Shown piece by piece: positions 8,919 to 18,993 of a stretch of DNA of 64,000 nt (the first letter of the stretch is position 1; each line of letters opens with the position of its first letter). The notes under the pieces are model-generated. The model was given only the letters and a program-made list of their open reading frames with translations, was not told the DNA's origin and did no database searches. The translations under genes were made by a program, and so were the position numbers. The DNA is from Kocuria varians (GTDB lineage: Bacteria; Actinomycetota; Actinomycetes; Actinomycetales; Micrococcaceae), in the NCBI RefSeq assembly GCF_006539885.1, contig NZ_BJNW01000004.1:97850-161849 (forward strand), written 5' to 3'.

Positions 8919-11570
8919 ATGTCCACCAGGTCCGACGACACGGGGGCCAGGCGCCCGACCGCATCCGTCCAGTCCACCTCCGCCGGGGACCATCCCGCGC
9001 GGGAGACCCTCACCGCCGAGACGGTCACCGGCGCTGAGACCGCCACCGGGACGGTGGCGCCGCCCCTGCCGCAGGCACAGGACTCGACCTCCGCGGCGAC
9101 CACCCCGTCCCAGCTGCACGGCTCTGCGTCGCCGACGGCGTCCGCCACCTCCTCGACCACGGCGCAGGCCACTTTCACGACGACGCCGCCCGGTTCCGCG
9201 GCGTCGGCCGGGGCTGCCACCGCTGCTCCCCGCACGGCCGTGGCTCGGGGCGACTTCAGCGGCACCCACTTCGTGCTCCCGGCCTCCCGCCCCGTCTTCG
9301 GGCGCGCGGTGTTCCCCGGCCGCAGCGAGAGGACCCGCTCCACGCTCTCGGTGCTCAGCGGGGAGTCCTTGCCCGGCTCGCCCGTGCTCGTGCCCCTGCT
9401 GCGCACCGTGCAGAACACGCACCCGGAGGAGGACCTCACGGTCCTGGAGCGCGCCTTCGCCGTGGCGGACGCGCACCATGAGGGCCAGAAGCGCAAGTCC
9501 GGGGACCCCTACATCACCCATCCCGTGGCGGTGACCACGATCCTCGCCGAGCTCGGCATGACCGGGGCCACCCTCGTCGCCGGGCTGCTGCACGACACCG
9601 TGGAGGACACCCCCTACACGCTCGACGAGCTGCGTGAGGAGTTCGGCGAGGAGGTCGCCGCGCTGGTGGACGGCGTGACCAAGCTGGACAAGATCCAGTA
9701 CGGGGAGAACGCCCAGGCCGAGACCGTGCGCAAGATGATCGTGGCCATGGCCAAGGACATCCGCGTGCTCGTCATCAAGCTCGCGGACCGGCTGCACAAC
9801 GCGCGCACGTGGCGCTTCGTCTCCTCCGAGTCCTCGGGGCGCAAGGCCCGCGAGACCCTGGAGATCTTCGCACCCCTGGCCCACCGCCTGGGCATGAACA
9901 CCATCAAGTGGGAGCTCGAGGACCTCTCGTTCGCGGCGCTCTACCCCAAGGTCTACGACGAGATCGTGCGCATGGTGGGGGAGCGGACGCCGGAGCGGGA
10001 ACGCCACCTGGCACAGATCCGCGGGGAGATCGGCGAGGCGCTGGAGGCCTCGGGGATCGAGGCGACCATCACCGGCCGCCCCAAGCACTACTACTCGATC
10101 TACCAGAAGATGATTGTGCGGGGTAAGGATTTCGACGAGATCCACGACCTGCAGGCCGCGCGCGTTCTCGTGAGTTCCGTGCGCGAGTGCTACGCGGCGC
10201 TCGGCGTGCTGCACGCGAAGTGGCGGCCGCTGCCGGGGCGGTTCAAGGACTACATCGCCATGCCCAAGTTCAACATGTACCAGTCGCTGCACACCACGGT
10301 GATCGGTCCGAACGGGCGGCCCGTGGAGATCCAGATCCGCACCCATGAGATGCACCGCCGCGCGGAGTACGGCGTGGCCGCGCACTGGAAGTACAAGGAC
10401 AAGGTCAACCAGGCGAACTCCGCCACGCCCAAGGCCAAGGAGGGCGAGCTGAACTGGCTCAGCTCGCTGGTCTCGTGGCAGGAGGAGGCCAAGGACTCCT
10501 CGGACTTCCTGGACTCGCTGCGCTACCAGATCAACACGGCCGAGGTCTACGTCTTCACACCCAAGGGCGAGGTCATGGCGCTGCCCACGGGCTCCACCCC
10601 GGTGGACTTCGCGTACGCGGTGCACACGGAGGTGGGCAACCGCACCATCGGTGCCCGCGTCAACGGCAAGCTCGCGCCGCTGTCCTCGCAGCTGCAGCAC
10701 GGTGACCGCGTGGAGATCCTCACCTCCAAGTCGGAACAGGCCGCACCGTCCCAGGACTGGCTCAAGTTCGTGGGCTCGCCGCGCGCCCGCACCAAGATCC
10801 GGCAGTGGTTCTCCAAGGAGCGCCGCGAGGAGGCGATCGAGCGCGGCAAGGACCTGCTCACCAAGGCCCTGCGCAAGCACCACCTGCCCCTGCAGCGCAC
10901 GGTCACGAGCGAGTCGCTGCTCGCCGTGGCCCAGGACTTCAACCGCGGGGATGTCGCCGCACTCTACGAGGCCCTCGGCTCGGACGCCGTCAGTGCCCAG
11001 CAGGTGGTCGATAAGCTGCTCGAGCACCTGGGCGGTGCGGACGGCACGGAGGAGGACCTCGCGGAGGTCACCCGCGTCACCAAGCCGGTGAGCTCCGGCG
11101 TGGCCGATGCAGGCGTACTCGTGCAGGGTGCCTCGGACGTGTACGTCAAGATCGCCCGCTGCTGCACCCCGGTGCCGCCGGACGAGATCGTGGGCTTCGT
11201 GACGCGTGGCTCCGGGATCTCGGTGCACCGCAGCGACTGCGCCAACATGAAGGCGCTGCCGGAGGACGACGCCCGGGTCAAGAAGGTCTCCTGGGCCCCC
11301 ACGCAGTCCTCGCTGTTCCTCGTGGAGATCCAGGTGGAGGCTCTGGACCGCAAGTCGCTGCTCTACGACGTGACGCGCGTGCTCTCCGAGAACCACGTGA
11401 ACATCCTCTCGGCCCAGGTGCACACCTCGCGTGCGCGGCTGGCGATCTCCCGCTTCTCGTTCGAGATGGGCGACACCCGCTACCTGGACCACGTGCTCAA
11501 CCAGGTGCGGCGGATCGACGGCGTCTACGACGTCTACCGCGTGTCCGGGCACCAGCCGGTGGCGTCCTAG
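8919..11570 (+). CDS. rel: Rel, bifunctional (p)ppGpp synthetase/hydrolase
   Basis: This RelA/SpoT homologue makes and degrades (p)ppGpp, the stringent-response alarmone. After an unusual ~160-residue Thr/Ser/Ala-rich N-terminal extension come: the HD hydrolase domain ([21 protein letters not shown]), the synthetase domain ([33 protein letters not shown]) whose RGKD motif is of the RxKD type found in bifunctional enzymes, the TGS domain ([20 protein letters not shown]), a conserved Cys motif ([16 protein letters not shown]) and a C-terminal ACT domain. ATG 8919 follows GGAGG with normal spacing and gives 883 residues, longer than the usual 740-790 because of the extension. The last codons are imperfectly duplicated just after the stop. 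Confidence 0.95.
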   Translation: MSTRSDDTGARRPTASVQSTSAGDHPARETLTAETVTGAETATGTVAPPLPQAQDSTSAATTPSQLHGSASPTASATSSTTAQATFTTTPPGSAASAGAATAAPRTAVARGDFSGTHFVLPASRPVFGRAVFPGRSERTRSTLSVLSGESLPGSPVLVPLLRTVQNTHPEEDLTVLERAFAVADAHHEGQKRKSGDPYITHPVAVTTILAELGMTGATLVAGLLHDTVEDTPYTLDELREEFGEEVAALVDGVTKLDKIQYGENAQAETVRKMIVAMAKDIRVLVIKLADRLHNARTWRFVSSESSGRKARETLEIFAPLAHRLGMNTIKWELEDLSFAALYPKVYDEIVRMVGERTPERERHLAQIRGEIGEALEASGIEATITGRPKHYYSIYQKMIVRGKDFDEIHDLQAARVLVSSVRECYAALGVLHAKWRPLPGRFKDYIAMPKFNMYQSLHTTVIGPNGRPVEIQIRTHEMHRRAEYGVAAHWKYKDKVNQANSATPKAKEGELNWLSSLVSWQEEAKDSSDFLDSLRYQINTAEVYVFTPKGEVMALPTGSTPVDFAYAVHTEVGNRTIGARVNGKLAPLSSQLQHGDRVEILTSKSEQAAPSQDWLKFVGSPRARTKIRQWFSKERREEAIERGKDLLTKALRKHHLPLQRTVTSESLLAVAQDFNRGDVAALYEALGSDAVSAQQVVDKLLEHLGGADGTEEDLAEVTRVTKPVSSGVADAGVLVQGASDVYVKIARCCTPVPPDEIVGFVTRGSGISVHRSDCANMKALPEDDARVKKVSWAPTQSSLFLVEIQVEALDRKSLLYDVTRVLSENHVNILSAQVHTSRARLAISRFSFEMGDTRYLDHVLNQVRRIDGVYDVYRVSGHQPVAS

Positions 11571-11598
11571 CTCCGGGCACCAACCCGTGGCCTCCTGG
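11544..11598 (+). repeat. Imperfect tandem duplication at the rel 3' end
   Basis: The block 11544-11567, encoding the final SGHQPVAS of Rel, reappears 28 nt later at 11572-11595 with a few mismatches, again capable of encoding SGHQPVAS but in another frame and after the stop. The remainder of the 155-nt gap to the convergent gene holds no recognisable feature. Confidence 0.5.
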
Positions 11599-11725
11599 CG
11601 CCACGGCCTCCGAGCTGCGTCCGAGCCGCACCGGAGATCGCCGACGGCGCCTCGCCGCCGCCGTGCCGCGTATTCCGTGCGACGCCCTTTGCAGCCAGAT
11701 TGATCAACGTGCCCGGTCAGTACCT

Positions 11726-12352
11726 CTAGCCCTCGGCCCCCGTGCTCAGCGCACGCGTCAACTTGCGCACCCGCGTGAGGGCGGCCCGGCGGCCGGGGGT
11801 TTTCGGCAGTGTCTCCAGGGCGTGCCGCAGCTGCTCCGGCGAGCAGCGCAACCGGCGCGAACCGAGCAGCGCGAGCAGAGCGGCGTCGCCGGCGGGACCG
11901 GGGACGTGCAGCGCGAGGTCCAGCGCGGTGCGCCGGGGCGAGGTGAGCATGATGCCCTGCCGCGTGAGCACGTCGTCGGGCGAGAACCTCGTCTGGTGCA
12001 GCACGATCCCCGGCGGCACGGACGCCGTGGTGCGCGCGGTCTTGTCCACGAGCACCGGCAGCGGTGACGGCTCCGGGGCGCAGCGGTAGAACCACGCCGC
12101 TCCGAGCCGCCCGAGCACCCCGCGACGCTGCAGGTTCCCGGGGATCACCCGGCCCAGCACGGCGGCCCGCAGCTCGTCCGTGGAGGGGCGGGAGGCGTGC
12201 ACGTGGGCGTCCAGCAGCTCGCGGCGCAGCACACCGTCCACGGTCATGGCGTGCAGCTCGGCGCGGCTGAACGGGTGGCCGGGCAGGAAGACGGAGAACG
12301 CGCCGTCGTACGTGGACGGTGCCGGACGCGGCGCGGGGGCGAGGGAGGTCAT
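11726..12352 (-). CDS. AbiEi-antitoxin-like protein, orphan
   Basis: This 208-residue protein resembles proteins usually annotated in Micrococcaceae as AbiEi-family (type IV toxin-antitoxin) antitoxin-like or hypothetical. Seen are PFSRAELHAMTVDGVLRREL (compatible with a winged helix, residues ~25-45), a middle GIVLHQTRFSPDDVLTRQGI, and the typical LTSPRRTALDLALHVP motif (~residue 143), then a basic C-terminus. No toxin-like partner gene lies next to it: the neighbours are rel (convergent) and a DUF349 gene (upstream, same strand). The start MTSLAPAPRP at 12352 is preferred to an upstream in-frame ATG at 12442, because it sits about 90 nt clear of the terminator at 12445-12486. Function unknown. 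Confidence 0.6.
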   Translation of the reverse strand: MTSLAPAPRPAPSTYDGAFSVFLPGHPFSRAELHAMTVDGVLRRELLDAHVHASRPSTDELRAAVLGRVIPGNLQRRGVLGRLGAAWFYRCAPEPSPLPVLVDKTARTTASVPPGIVLHQTRFSPDDVLTRQGIMLTSPRRTALDLALHVPGPAGDAALLALLGSRRLRCSPEQLRHALETLPKTPGRRAALTRVRKLTRALSTGAEG

Positions 12353-12444
12353 GGACCCATCCCATCCCACGGGCCGTCGCCGCGGCAGGCCCGGAGCCCA
12401 CCTGTGGAGAACCGACAGGCCTGCGTCCCGCCAGGATCGCACAC

Positions 12445-12486
12445 GACAGCGCCCCCGCCCCAGGAAAATGGGGCGGGGGCGCTGTC
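12445..12486 (-). terminator. Long perfect hairpin terminator of the DUF349 gene
   Basis: A 17-bp perfect stem (12445-12461 with 12470-12486) encloses the 8-nt loop AGGAAAAT. It lies about 20 nt past the stop of the minus-strand DUF349 gene and before the AbiEi-like gene. It is symmetrical and could act in both directions. Confidence 0.8.
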
Positions 12487-12505
12487 TACCGGGAAGGGCG
12501 GGGTG

Positions 12506-14116
12506 TCAGCCCAGCTCGGAGGCGGAGGCCTGCAGCGTGACCAGCCACTGCTCGCTCGTGGCGAGGTCCTTCTCCAGGGAGGCGGCCTTCTTCTCGTTGC
12601 CGGACGCGCGGGCGGCCTCGACCGCCGCGCGCTGGTCGGCGATCTTGCTCTCCAGCTGCGAGAGCATCGAGTTCGACCGGGCCTTGGTCTCGGGGTCCGT
12701 GCGACGCCACTTGTCGTCCTCGGCCTTCTTGATGGAGTCCTCGACGGAGCGCAGCTCGTTCTCCACACGGCGCATGTGGGCCCGCGGTACCTTGCCGGCC
12801 TCCTCCCAGCGCTGCTGGATCGAGGCGAGCTTCTTCTTGGCGGACTCGAGATCCTTGACGGGCAGGATCCGCTTCGCTTCGGCGAGCAGCTCCTCCTTGA
12901 CCGCAAGGTTGCCCTCGAACTCCTTGTCGATCTGCTCGTTCGCGGCCTTGCGCGCGTCGAAGAAGACGTCCTGCGCGGCGCGGAACCGGGCCCACAGGGC
13001 GTCGTCGTCCTTGCGTGACGCACGCGGGGCCGCCTTCCACCGGTCCATGAGATCGCGGTACTTGCCCGCGGTCTCGCCCCAGTCCGTGGAGGAGGACAGC
13101 GCCTCGGCCTCCGCAATCAGTCCCTGCTTGACCCGCTTGGCCTTCGCGTTCGTCTCGTCCAGGGAGGAGAAGAACGCCTTGCGGTGCCGGTCGAACGTGG
13201 TGCGGGCCTTGCGGAAGCGCTTCCACAGGGCGTCCTCGTCCGACTTCGAGAGCCGGCCGCCCGAGCGCTGGTGCTCCTGCCACTGCGTGAACAGCTCCGC
13301 CATGCGCGTGGAGGACTGCTTCCACTGGGTCTTCTCGGGATCCTGGCCCGCGACACCCTCCGCGGCCTCCACGATCTCCGTCCGCCGCGCGAGCTGCTCG
13401 GCCTTGTGCTTCCTGGCCTCCTCGCGCTCGCGCTCCAGCGCCACGCGGATGGCGTCCTCGAGGGTGTCGAGGCGGGTGGAGAGCTCCGTGAGGTCACCCA
13501 CCATGCCGTGGGCGTCCACCTGCTCGCGCACGTGGGCCACCGTCTTGCGCATGTCACCGGCGGGGGCCTTGGCGGCGATGCGCTGCTCGAGCAGCGCGAC
13601 CTGGGCCTCGGCGTCGTCGAACTTGCGCGCGAAGTAGGCGAGCGCCTCGTCCGGCGTGGCGTCCGGGAACTGGCCGCACTCGTACTCGGTGCCCTGGACC
13701 GTGACGTACACGGTGCCGTCCTCGGCCACGCGGCCGAACTTCTTGGCGCGCGCCACGGACTCCGCCGGGGCCAGCGCGGTGTGCGGCACCTCGGCGGAGG
13801 CCTGGGGCGCCTTGGGCCCCTTGGGACCGGCGGGCGCCTTGGGAGCGGCCCCGTCCGGGCGCGCACCGGGCCGCGGCGGCTTGGGCGCGGCCGGTGCCTT
13901 GGGCGCGGGGGCCGGAGCGGCGGCGTCGGCGGCCGGGGTCCCGGACGACGGCGCCTCGTGCGCCGCGGCGTCGGAGGTCGCGTTCTCGGCCGCGGGGGCC
14001 TCGGACGCAGGGCCGTCGGACGACGACGCCGCGGGCGTCACCGGGGGCTCGGGCGTGGAAGACGCGGACGGCCCCGGGACGGGACGGCGGTCGTCGGATT
14101 CAGGACGTTCTGTCAC
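12506..14116 (-). CDS. DUF349-repeat coiled-coil protein
   Basis: The 536-residue protein has an Ala/Pro-rich, disordered first ~140 residues, followed by FGRVAEDGTVYVTVQGTEYE and several DUF349 helical repeats (for example DRWKAAPRASRKDDDALWAR and similar blocks around W-x(6,8)-R), rich in charged coiled coil (EREREEARKHKAEQLARR). The biochemical role of DUF349 proteins is not established. A GTG at 14116 (VTERPESDD) is chosen because it begins the conserved-looking acidic N-terminus; frame-open sequence continues upstream but crosses the hisS promoter. The gene is divergent from hisS and ends at a 17-bp terminator hairpin. One copy of ACGACGACGCCGCG (14020-14033) lies in the disordered part. 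Confidence 0.75.
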   Translation of the reverse strand: MTERPESDDRRPVPGPSASSTPEPPVTPAASSSDGPASEAPAAENATSDAAAHEAPSSGTPAADAAAPAPAPKAPAAPKPPRPGARPDGAAPKAPAGPKGPKAPQASAEVPHTALAPAESVARAKKFGRVAEDGTVYVTVQGTEYECGQFPDATPDEALAYFARKFDDAEAQVALLEQRIAAKAPAGDMRKTVAHVREQVDAHGMVGDLTELSTRLDTLEDAIRVALEREREEARKHKAEQLARRTEIVEAAEGVAGQDPEKTQWKQSSTRMAELFTQWQEHQRSGGRLSKSDEDALWKRFRKARTTFDRHRKAFFSSLDETNAKAKRVKQGLIAEAEALSSSTDWGETAGKYRDLMDRWKAAPRASRKDDDALWARFRAAQDVFFDARKAANEQIDKEFEGNLAVKEELLAEAKRILPVKDLESAKKKLASIQQRWEEAGKVPRAHMRRVENELRSVEDSIKKAEDDKWRRTDPETKARSNSMLSQLESKIADQRAAVEAARASGNEKKAASLEKDLATSEQWLVTLQASASELG

Positions 14117-14217
14117 CGCTACAACTCTTTCTGCACGGCCTTCCCGGGCACTGTGGTGCTCGTCACCGGCGGAGGCTCCATTGATGGACAACGGCCATCC
14201 TAACGATCGGCGCGTCC

Positions 14218-14223
14218 TAGAAT
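14218..14223 (+). promoter_or_regulatory. Candidate -10 box for hisS
   Basis: TAGAAT in the 206-nt divergent gap between the DUF349 gene and hisS, followed by a ~100-nt leader and GAGGAG-type Shine-Dalgarno before ATG 14323. The identical hexamer stands before efp. Confidence 0.5.
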
Positions 14224-14322
14224 GGCTGTAGACACCGCCGCGAGCGCCGCGGGACCCGTGCCGAGGGCGAACACGGCGGGGGCGCGGGCGCCGCAGCACC
14301 CACACACCGAGGAGTTCCATCC

Positions 14323-15681
14323 ATGGCACGCACCACGTCCCTGTCCGGCTTCCCCGAATGGCTCCCGGAGGAACGGATCGTGGAGCAGCACGTCCTGGAC
14401 TCGCTGCGCCGCACGTTCGAGCTGCACGGCTTCTCCTCCGTGGAGACTCGCGCCGTGGAGACCGTGGAGCAGCTGCTGCGCAAGGGGGAGATCGACAAGG
14501 AGGTCTACGGGGTCTCCCGGCTGCAGCAGGACGAGAACGACTCCGCCAAGGAGGGCTCGCTGGCCCTGCACTTCGACCTCACCGTGCCGTTCGCGCGCTA
14601 CGTGGTGGAGAACAACGGCTACCTCACCTTCCCGTTCCGCCGCTACCAGATCCAGAAGGTCTGGCGCGGTGAGCGCCCGCAGGAGGGCCGCGCTCGCGAG
14701 TTCACCCAGGCGGACGTGGACGTCGTCGGGGACGGCACCCTGCCCTTCCGCTACGACGTGGAGCTCGCGCTCGTGATGATCGACGCCCTCTCCGCCCTGC
14801 CGATCCCCCCGTTCGTGCTGCGCGTCAACAACCGCAAGCTCGCCGAGGGCTTCTACCGCGGCATCGGCCTCGACGACGCCCCGGCCGTGCTGCGCGAGAT
14901 CGACAAGCTCGAGAAGATCGGGGCGGACGCCGTCGCCCGCAACCTGCAGGACGCCGTCGGCGCCACCGGGGAACAGGCCCGGGCCGCACTGGCGCTCGCC
15001 GCCATCCGCACCGAGGACACGTCCTTCGTGGAGCGCGTGCGCGAGCTCGGGGTGAGCAACGAGCTGCTGGAGGAGGGGCTGGCCGAGCTCGCGGAGGTCG
15101 TGGGGGAGGCCTCGCAGCGCGCGCCGGGGAAGGTCGTCGCGGACCTGTCGATCGCCCGCGGGCTGGACTACTACACGGGCACCGTCTACGAGACCGTCCT
15201 CGTGGGCCACGAGCAGCTGGGTTCTGTGTGCTCGGGCGGGCGCTACGAGTCGCTCGCGAGCACGGGCAAGAAGAACTTCCCGGGCGTGGGCCTGTCGATC
15301 GGCGTGACGCGCCTGGTCACCCGCATCCTGTCCCAGTCCATGGCGCGGGCCTCCCGGTCCGTGCCCTCGGCCGTGCTCGTGGCCCTGACCGACGACGCCT
15401 CGTGGTCCGCCGCTCAGGACGTGGCCACCGCGCTGCGGGCACGCGGCATCGCCACGGAGGTCGCGGCCACCGCGCAGAAGTTCGGCAAGCAGATCCGCCA
15501 CGCGGAACGCCGCGGCATCCCGTTCGTGTGGTTCACCACGGTGGGCGAGGACGGCTCCGTGAGCCACGAGGTCAAGGACATCCGTTCGGGCGAGCAGGTT
15601 CCCGCGGACCCGACGGCGTGGCAGCCGCCGGCCGAGGACCTGCACGCCACCGTCCTGACCCAGGATCAGGATCCCGCCTGA
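14323..15681 (+). CDS. hisS: Histidyl-tRNA synthetase
   Basis: HisRS charges tRNA-His. The 452-residue class II enzyme shows motif 1 around EHVLDSLRRTFELHGFSSVE, motif 2 with FRRYQIQKVWRGERPQEGRAR near residue 105, the histidine-binding block GLDYYTGTVYE near residue 281, motif 3 GVGLSIGVTRL near residue 323, and the C-terminal anticodon-binding domain (VLVALTD, FGKQIRHAERRGIPF). The ATG start follows GAGGAG. It precedes aspS but a ~170-nt gap with its own -10-like box suggests separate promoters. Confidence 0.96.
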   Translation: MARTTSLSGFPEWLPEERIVEQHVLDSLRRTFELHGFSSVETRAVETVEQLLRKGEIDKEVYGVSRLQQDENDSAKEGSLALHFDLTVPFARYVVENNGYLTFPFRRYQIQKVWRGERPQEGRAREFTQADVDVVGDGTLPFRYDVELALVMIDALSALPIPPFVLRVNNRKLAEGFYRGIGLDDAPAVLREIDKLEKIGADAVARNLQDAVGATGEQARAALALAAIRTEDTSFVERVRELGVSNELLEEGLAELAEVVGEASQRAPGKVVADLSIARGLDYYTGTVYETVLVGHEQLGSVCSGGRYESLASTGKKNFPGVGLSIGVTRLVTRILSQSMARASRSVPSAVLVALTDDASWSAAQDVATALRARGIATEVAATAQKFGKQIRHAERRGIPFVWFTTVGEDGSVSHEVKDIRSGEQVPADPTAWQPPAEDLHATVLTQDQDPA

Positions 15682-15715
15682 GCCGCGGAGCTGCGGAGCG
15701 AGCCACGAGCGCTTG

Positions 15716-15721
15716 TAGACT
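15716..15721 (+). promoter_or_regulatory. Candidate -10 box for aspS
   Basis: TAGACT fits the TANNNT pattern, about 130 nt before the aspS start. Nothing else stands out in the 172-nt hisS-aspS gap. Confidence 0.4.
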
Positions 15722-15853
15722 CGCCGGGAGACACGCGGCCCGGCAGGGCGACGTCGTCCGGCTGCCCTGAGCCCCGGACGGCGCGGCGCCCAGGGCTCGA
15801 GAACGCCGGGGAGAACGTCCCCGTACCACAACCCAACGAAAAGGTGAATGCAC

Positions 15854-17668
15854 TTGTTGCGAACACATGAACTCGGTGCGCTGAGCGCCGAGAACATCGG
15901 AGAGACCGTCACGCTGGCGGGGTGGGTCGGCCGACGCCGCGACCACGGTGGCGTGGCGTTCGTGGACCTGCGCGACGCCTCCGGTGTGGCCCAGATCGTG
16001 GTGCGCGACGAGGAGCAGTTCCACCAGCTGCGCAACGAGTACGTCCTGCAGGTCACCGGCACCGTGGAGCGCCGCCCGGAGGGCAACGAGAACCCGAACC
16101 TGCCCTCCGGCGAGGTGGAGGTCATGGTGGACGAGCTGACCGTGCTCAACACCGCCGCGCCCCTGCCGTTCCAGATCGACGAGCACGTGGAGGTGGGCGA
16201 GGAAGCCCGCCTGAAGTACCGCTACCTGGACCTGCGCCGCCCCGAGCCCGCCCGCATCATGCGGCTGCGCTCCGAGGTCAACCGCGTGGCCCGCACCCTG
16301 CTGCACGACCAGGGCTTCACCGAGGTGGAGACCCCCACCCTGACCCGCTCCACACCTGAGGGCGCCCGCGACTTCCTGGTGCCCGCGCGCCTGGCCCCGG
16401 GCTCCTGGTACGCGCTGCCGCAGTCCCCGCAGCTGTTCAAGCAGCTGCTGCAGGTGGGCGGGATCGAGAAGTACTTCCAGATCGCCCGCTGCTACCGGGA
16501 CGAGGACTTCCGCGCGGACCGCCAGCCGGAGTTCACCCAGCTGGACGTCGAGGCCTCCTTCGTGGAGGAGGACGACATCATCGCCCTCGGCGAGCAGATC
16601 GTGAAGGCCCTGTGGGCGCTGATCGGTGTGGAGATCACCACACCGATCCCGCGCATGACCTACGCGCAGGCCATGGCGGACTACGGTTCGGACAAGCCGG
16701 ACCTGCGCTTCGACCTGAAGCTCACGGAGCTCACCAACTACTTCAAGGACACCCCGTTCCGCGTGTTCCAGGCACCCTACGTGGGTGCCGTGGTGATGCC
16801 CGGTGGTGCCTCCCAGCCGCGGCGCCAGCTCGACGCCTGGCAGGAGTGGGCCAAGCAGCGCGGCGCCAAGGGCCTCGCGTACGTCCTGTTCAAGGAGGAC
16901 GGCGAGATCGCGGGCCCCGTGGCCAAGAACATCTCGGACGAGGAGAAGGCCGGTCTGGCCGAGGCCGTGGGCGCGAAGCCCGGTGACTGCGTCTTCTTCG
17001 CCGCCGGTGCGGTCAAGACCTCGCGGGCGCTGCTGGGCGCCGCGCGCGTGGAGATCGGCCACCGCGTGGGGCTCATCAAGGAGGACGACTGGGCCTTCGT
17101 GTGGGTCGTGGACGCGCCCCTGTTCGAACCCGCCGCGGACGCCGTGGAGTCCGGCGACGTCGCCGTGGGCTCCGGTGCCTGGACCGCCGTGCACCACGCG
17201 TTCACCTCGCCCAAGCCCGAGTTCATGGACACCTTCGACACCGATCCCGGTTCGGCACTGGCGTACGCGTACGACATCGTGTGCAACGGCAACGAGATCG
17301 GCGGCGGCTCCATCCGCATCCACCGCCGGGACGTGCAGGACCGCGTGTTCCGCGTGATGGGTCTCAGCGAGGAGGACGCCCGCGAGAAGTTCGGCTTCCT
17401 GCTCGACGCGTTCCAGTTCGGCGCGCCCCCGCACGGCGGCATCGCGTTCGGCTGGGACCGCGTGGTCGCCCTGCTGGCGGGCACGGAGTCCATCCGTGAC
17501 GTCATCGCGTTCCCTAAGACCGGCAACGGCTACGACCCCCTGACCGCCGCTCCCGCCGCCATCACGGCGCAGCAGCGCAAGGAGGCGGGCGTGGACGCCA
17601 AGCCCGAGAAGAAGAACGAGCAGGGCGCAGCAGCATCTGCGACCAGCAGGGACGACGCATCACGCTGA
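15854..17668 (+). CDS. aspS: Aspartyl-tRNA synthetase
   Basis: AspRS charges tRNA-Asp, and in many actinobacteria also tRNA-Asn. Seen: the N-terminal OB anticodon domain ([20 protein letters not shown]), class II motif 2 ([20 protein letters not shown]), the bacterial GAD insertion, and the C-terminal [17 protein letters not shown] and FGWDRVVAL motif 3. The TTG at 15854 is preferred over the ATG at 15848: AAGG at 15841-15844 is 9 nt from the TTG but only 3 nt from the ATG, and the product then begins MLRTHELG, as expected for the family. The last ~30 residues are a Lys/Glu/Ala tail. Confidence 0.95.
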   Translation: MLRTHELGALSAENIGETVTLAGWVGRRRDHGGVAFVDLRDASGVAQIVVRDEEQFHQLRNEYVLQVTGTVERRPEGNENPNLPSGEVEVMVDELTVLNTAAPLPFQIDEHVEVGEEARLKYRYLDLRRPEPARIMRLRSEVNRVARTLLHDQGFTEVETPTLTRSTPEGARDFLVPARLAPGSWYALPQSPQLFKQLLQVGGIEKYFQIARCYRDEDFRADRQPEFTQLDVEASFVEEDDIIALGEQIVKALWALIGVEITTPIPRMTYAQAMADYGSDKPDLRFDLKLTELTNYFKDTPFRVFQAPYVGAVVMPGGASQPRRQLDAWQEWAKQRGAKGLAYVLFKEDGEIAGPVAKNISDEEKAGLAEAVGAKPGDCVFFAAGAVKTSRALLGAARVEIGHRVGLIKEDDWAFVWVVDAPLFEPAADAVESGDVAVGSGAWTAVHHAFTSPKPEFMDTFDTDPGSALAYAYDIVCNGNEIGGGSIRIHRRDVQDRVFRVMGLSEEDAREKFGFLLDAFQFGAPPHGGIAFGWDRVVALLAGTESIRDVIAFPKTGNGYDPLTAAPAAITAQQRKEAGVDAKPEKKNEQGAAASATSRDDASR

Positions 17669-17706
17669 GCCCCGTCCAGCATCGTGGTCGCACCGGCCAG
17701 GGCCTC

Positions 17707-18933
17707 GTGGCCCTGGCCGGTGTCGTGGTCACCGCATTCACCCTGCGGCTGGCTGTCTCGGGTGTCTCACCCGTTCTGGGGCGCATCACCGACGAGCTGC
17801 ACCTCATCCCGGGGGAGGCCGGCGTCCTCGCGATGATGCCCTCCCTGGGCTTCGCCCTCACCGGCGTCCTCACCACGCTGGCCATGCGCCGGCTGGGGCT
17901 CGAGGCGCTGCTAGTCACCTCCTGCGGCCTCGCCGCGGTGGGGACGGTCGCGCGGGCACTGAGTCCGGACGACGTCACGTTCGTGGTCCTCACGTTCATC
18001 GCCATGTGCGGGCTGGGCATGGGCAACGTGGTGCTGCCGCCCGTGATCAAGAAGTACTTCCCGCACCAAATCGCGGCGCTGTCCGCCATCTACTCGATGC
18101 TGCTGGGCTTCTCCACGGCCACCGCGCCCCTGTTCGCGATCCCGCTGGCCGACGCCGCGGGGTGGCGCGTGTCCGTGGGCTCGTGGGGCCTGTTCTCGGT
18201 GGCCGCGCTGCTGCCGTGGCTCGTGCTGTGGCTCGGCGCCCGGCGTTCCACCCCGCCGGCGCCACCGGAGCAGACCCCGGACCTCACCACGATGCCGGTG
18301 GCCGTCGTGGCCCCGGCGTCCACCGCGCCGGTCAAGCCGTGGCGCTCTCGGGTGGGCTGGGGTGTGGCGCTGATGTTCACGGGCACCTCCGCCAACACGT
18401 TCGCCATGTTCCTGTGGCTGCCGCGGTTCCTGCAGGACATGGGCTTCACGGAGCACACCGCCGGGCTGATGCTGTCCTACTACGCGATCCTCGCTGTCCC
18501 GGTGAGCTTCGCGGTCCCGTTCCTGGTCCGGCGCTTCGGCAACACCGTGGTGCTGGGGCTGTGCACGGTGGTGCTCTACGCGACGGGCTACCTGGCCGTC
18601 CTGCTGTGGCCCCACGCCCAGGTGGGTGACTTCCCGCTCGTGTGGGTGTGGATCACGGTCTTCGCGCTCGCGCAGGCCTCCTTCCCGCTCTCGATCACCC
18701 TGATCAACGCGCGCACCCGCACGACCGCGGGTGCCGGGGCGCTCTCTGGCTTCGGGCAGGGTCTCGGGTACTTCGCGGGCTCGTTCGGTCCGCTGATGTT
18801 CGGTCTTCTCTTCGGGGCCACCGGCTCGTGGTGGCCCTCGTTCGGGTACCTGTGGGTCATGCTCGGCGTGCTGAGCGTCGGGATCCTGATGACGGGTCGT
18901 CACCGGTACATGGAGGACCGCGCCGCGCGGTAG
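17707..18933 (+). CDS. MFS transporter, CynX/NimT-like
   Basis: A 408-residue membrane protein with about 12 hydrophobic helices in two halves, separated by a hydrophilic Pro/Thr-rich loop near residues 180-215. The style (LRLAVSGVSPVLGRITDELHL at the first loop and GQGLGYFAGSFGPLMFGLLF late in the protein) resembles the cyanate/2-nitroimidazole transporter branch of the major facilitator superfamily. The substrate cannot be read from sequence. The canonical start available is GTG 17707, which falls inside the first helix. Coding-like sequence continues upstream in frame to the aspS stop with only CTG/ATC-type codons, so the true start may be non-canonical. No Shine-Dalgarno is evident at 17707. 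Confidence 0.8.
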   Translation: MALAGVVVTAFTLRLAVSGVSPVLGRITDELHLIPGEAGVLAMMPSLGFALTGVLTTLAMRRLGLEALLVTSCGLAAVGTVARALSPDDVTFVVLTFIAMCGLGMGNVVLPPVIKKYFPHQIAALSAIYSMLLGFSTATAPLFAIPLADAAGWRVSVGSWGLFSVAALLPWLVLWLGARRSTPPAPPEQTPDLTTMPVAVVAPASTAPVKPWRSRVGWGVALMFTGTSANTFAMFLWLPRFLQDMGFTEHTAGLMLSYYAILAVPVSFAVPFLVRRFGNTVVLGLCTVVLYATGYLAVLLWPHAQVGDFPLVWVWITVFALAQASFPLSITLINARTRTTAGAGALSGFGQGLGYFAGSFGPLMFGLLFGATGSWWPSFGYLWVMLGVLSVGILMTGRHRYMEDRAAR

Positions 18934-18993
18934 GTCGACGACGCCAGCGGCCCAGGCGTGACGGCACCACCGCGGTGTGGTGGAGTGGTGGGC

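Noticed and set aside
8856..12401. Very long minus-strand open frame (over 1100 codons) opposite rel
   Set aside because: It is a shadow of the strongly conserved rel gene; its translation is Arg/His/Gly/Val-rich with no domain, as expected of antisense frames in 70% G+C DNA.
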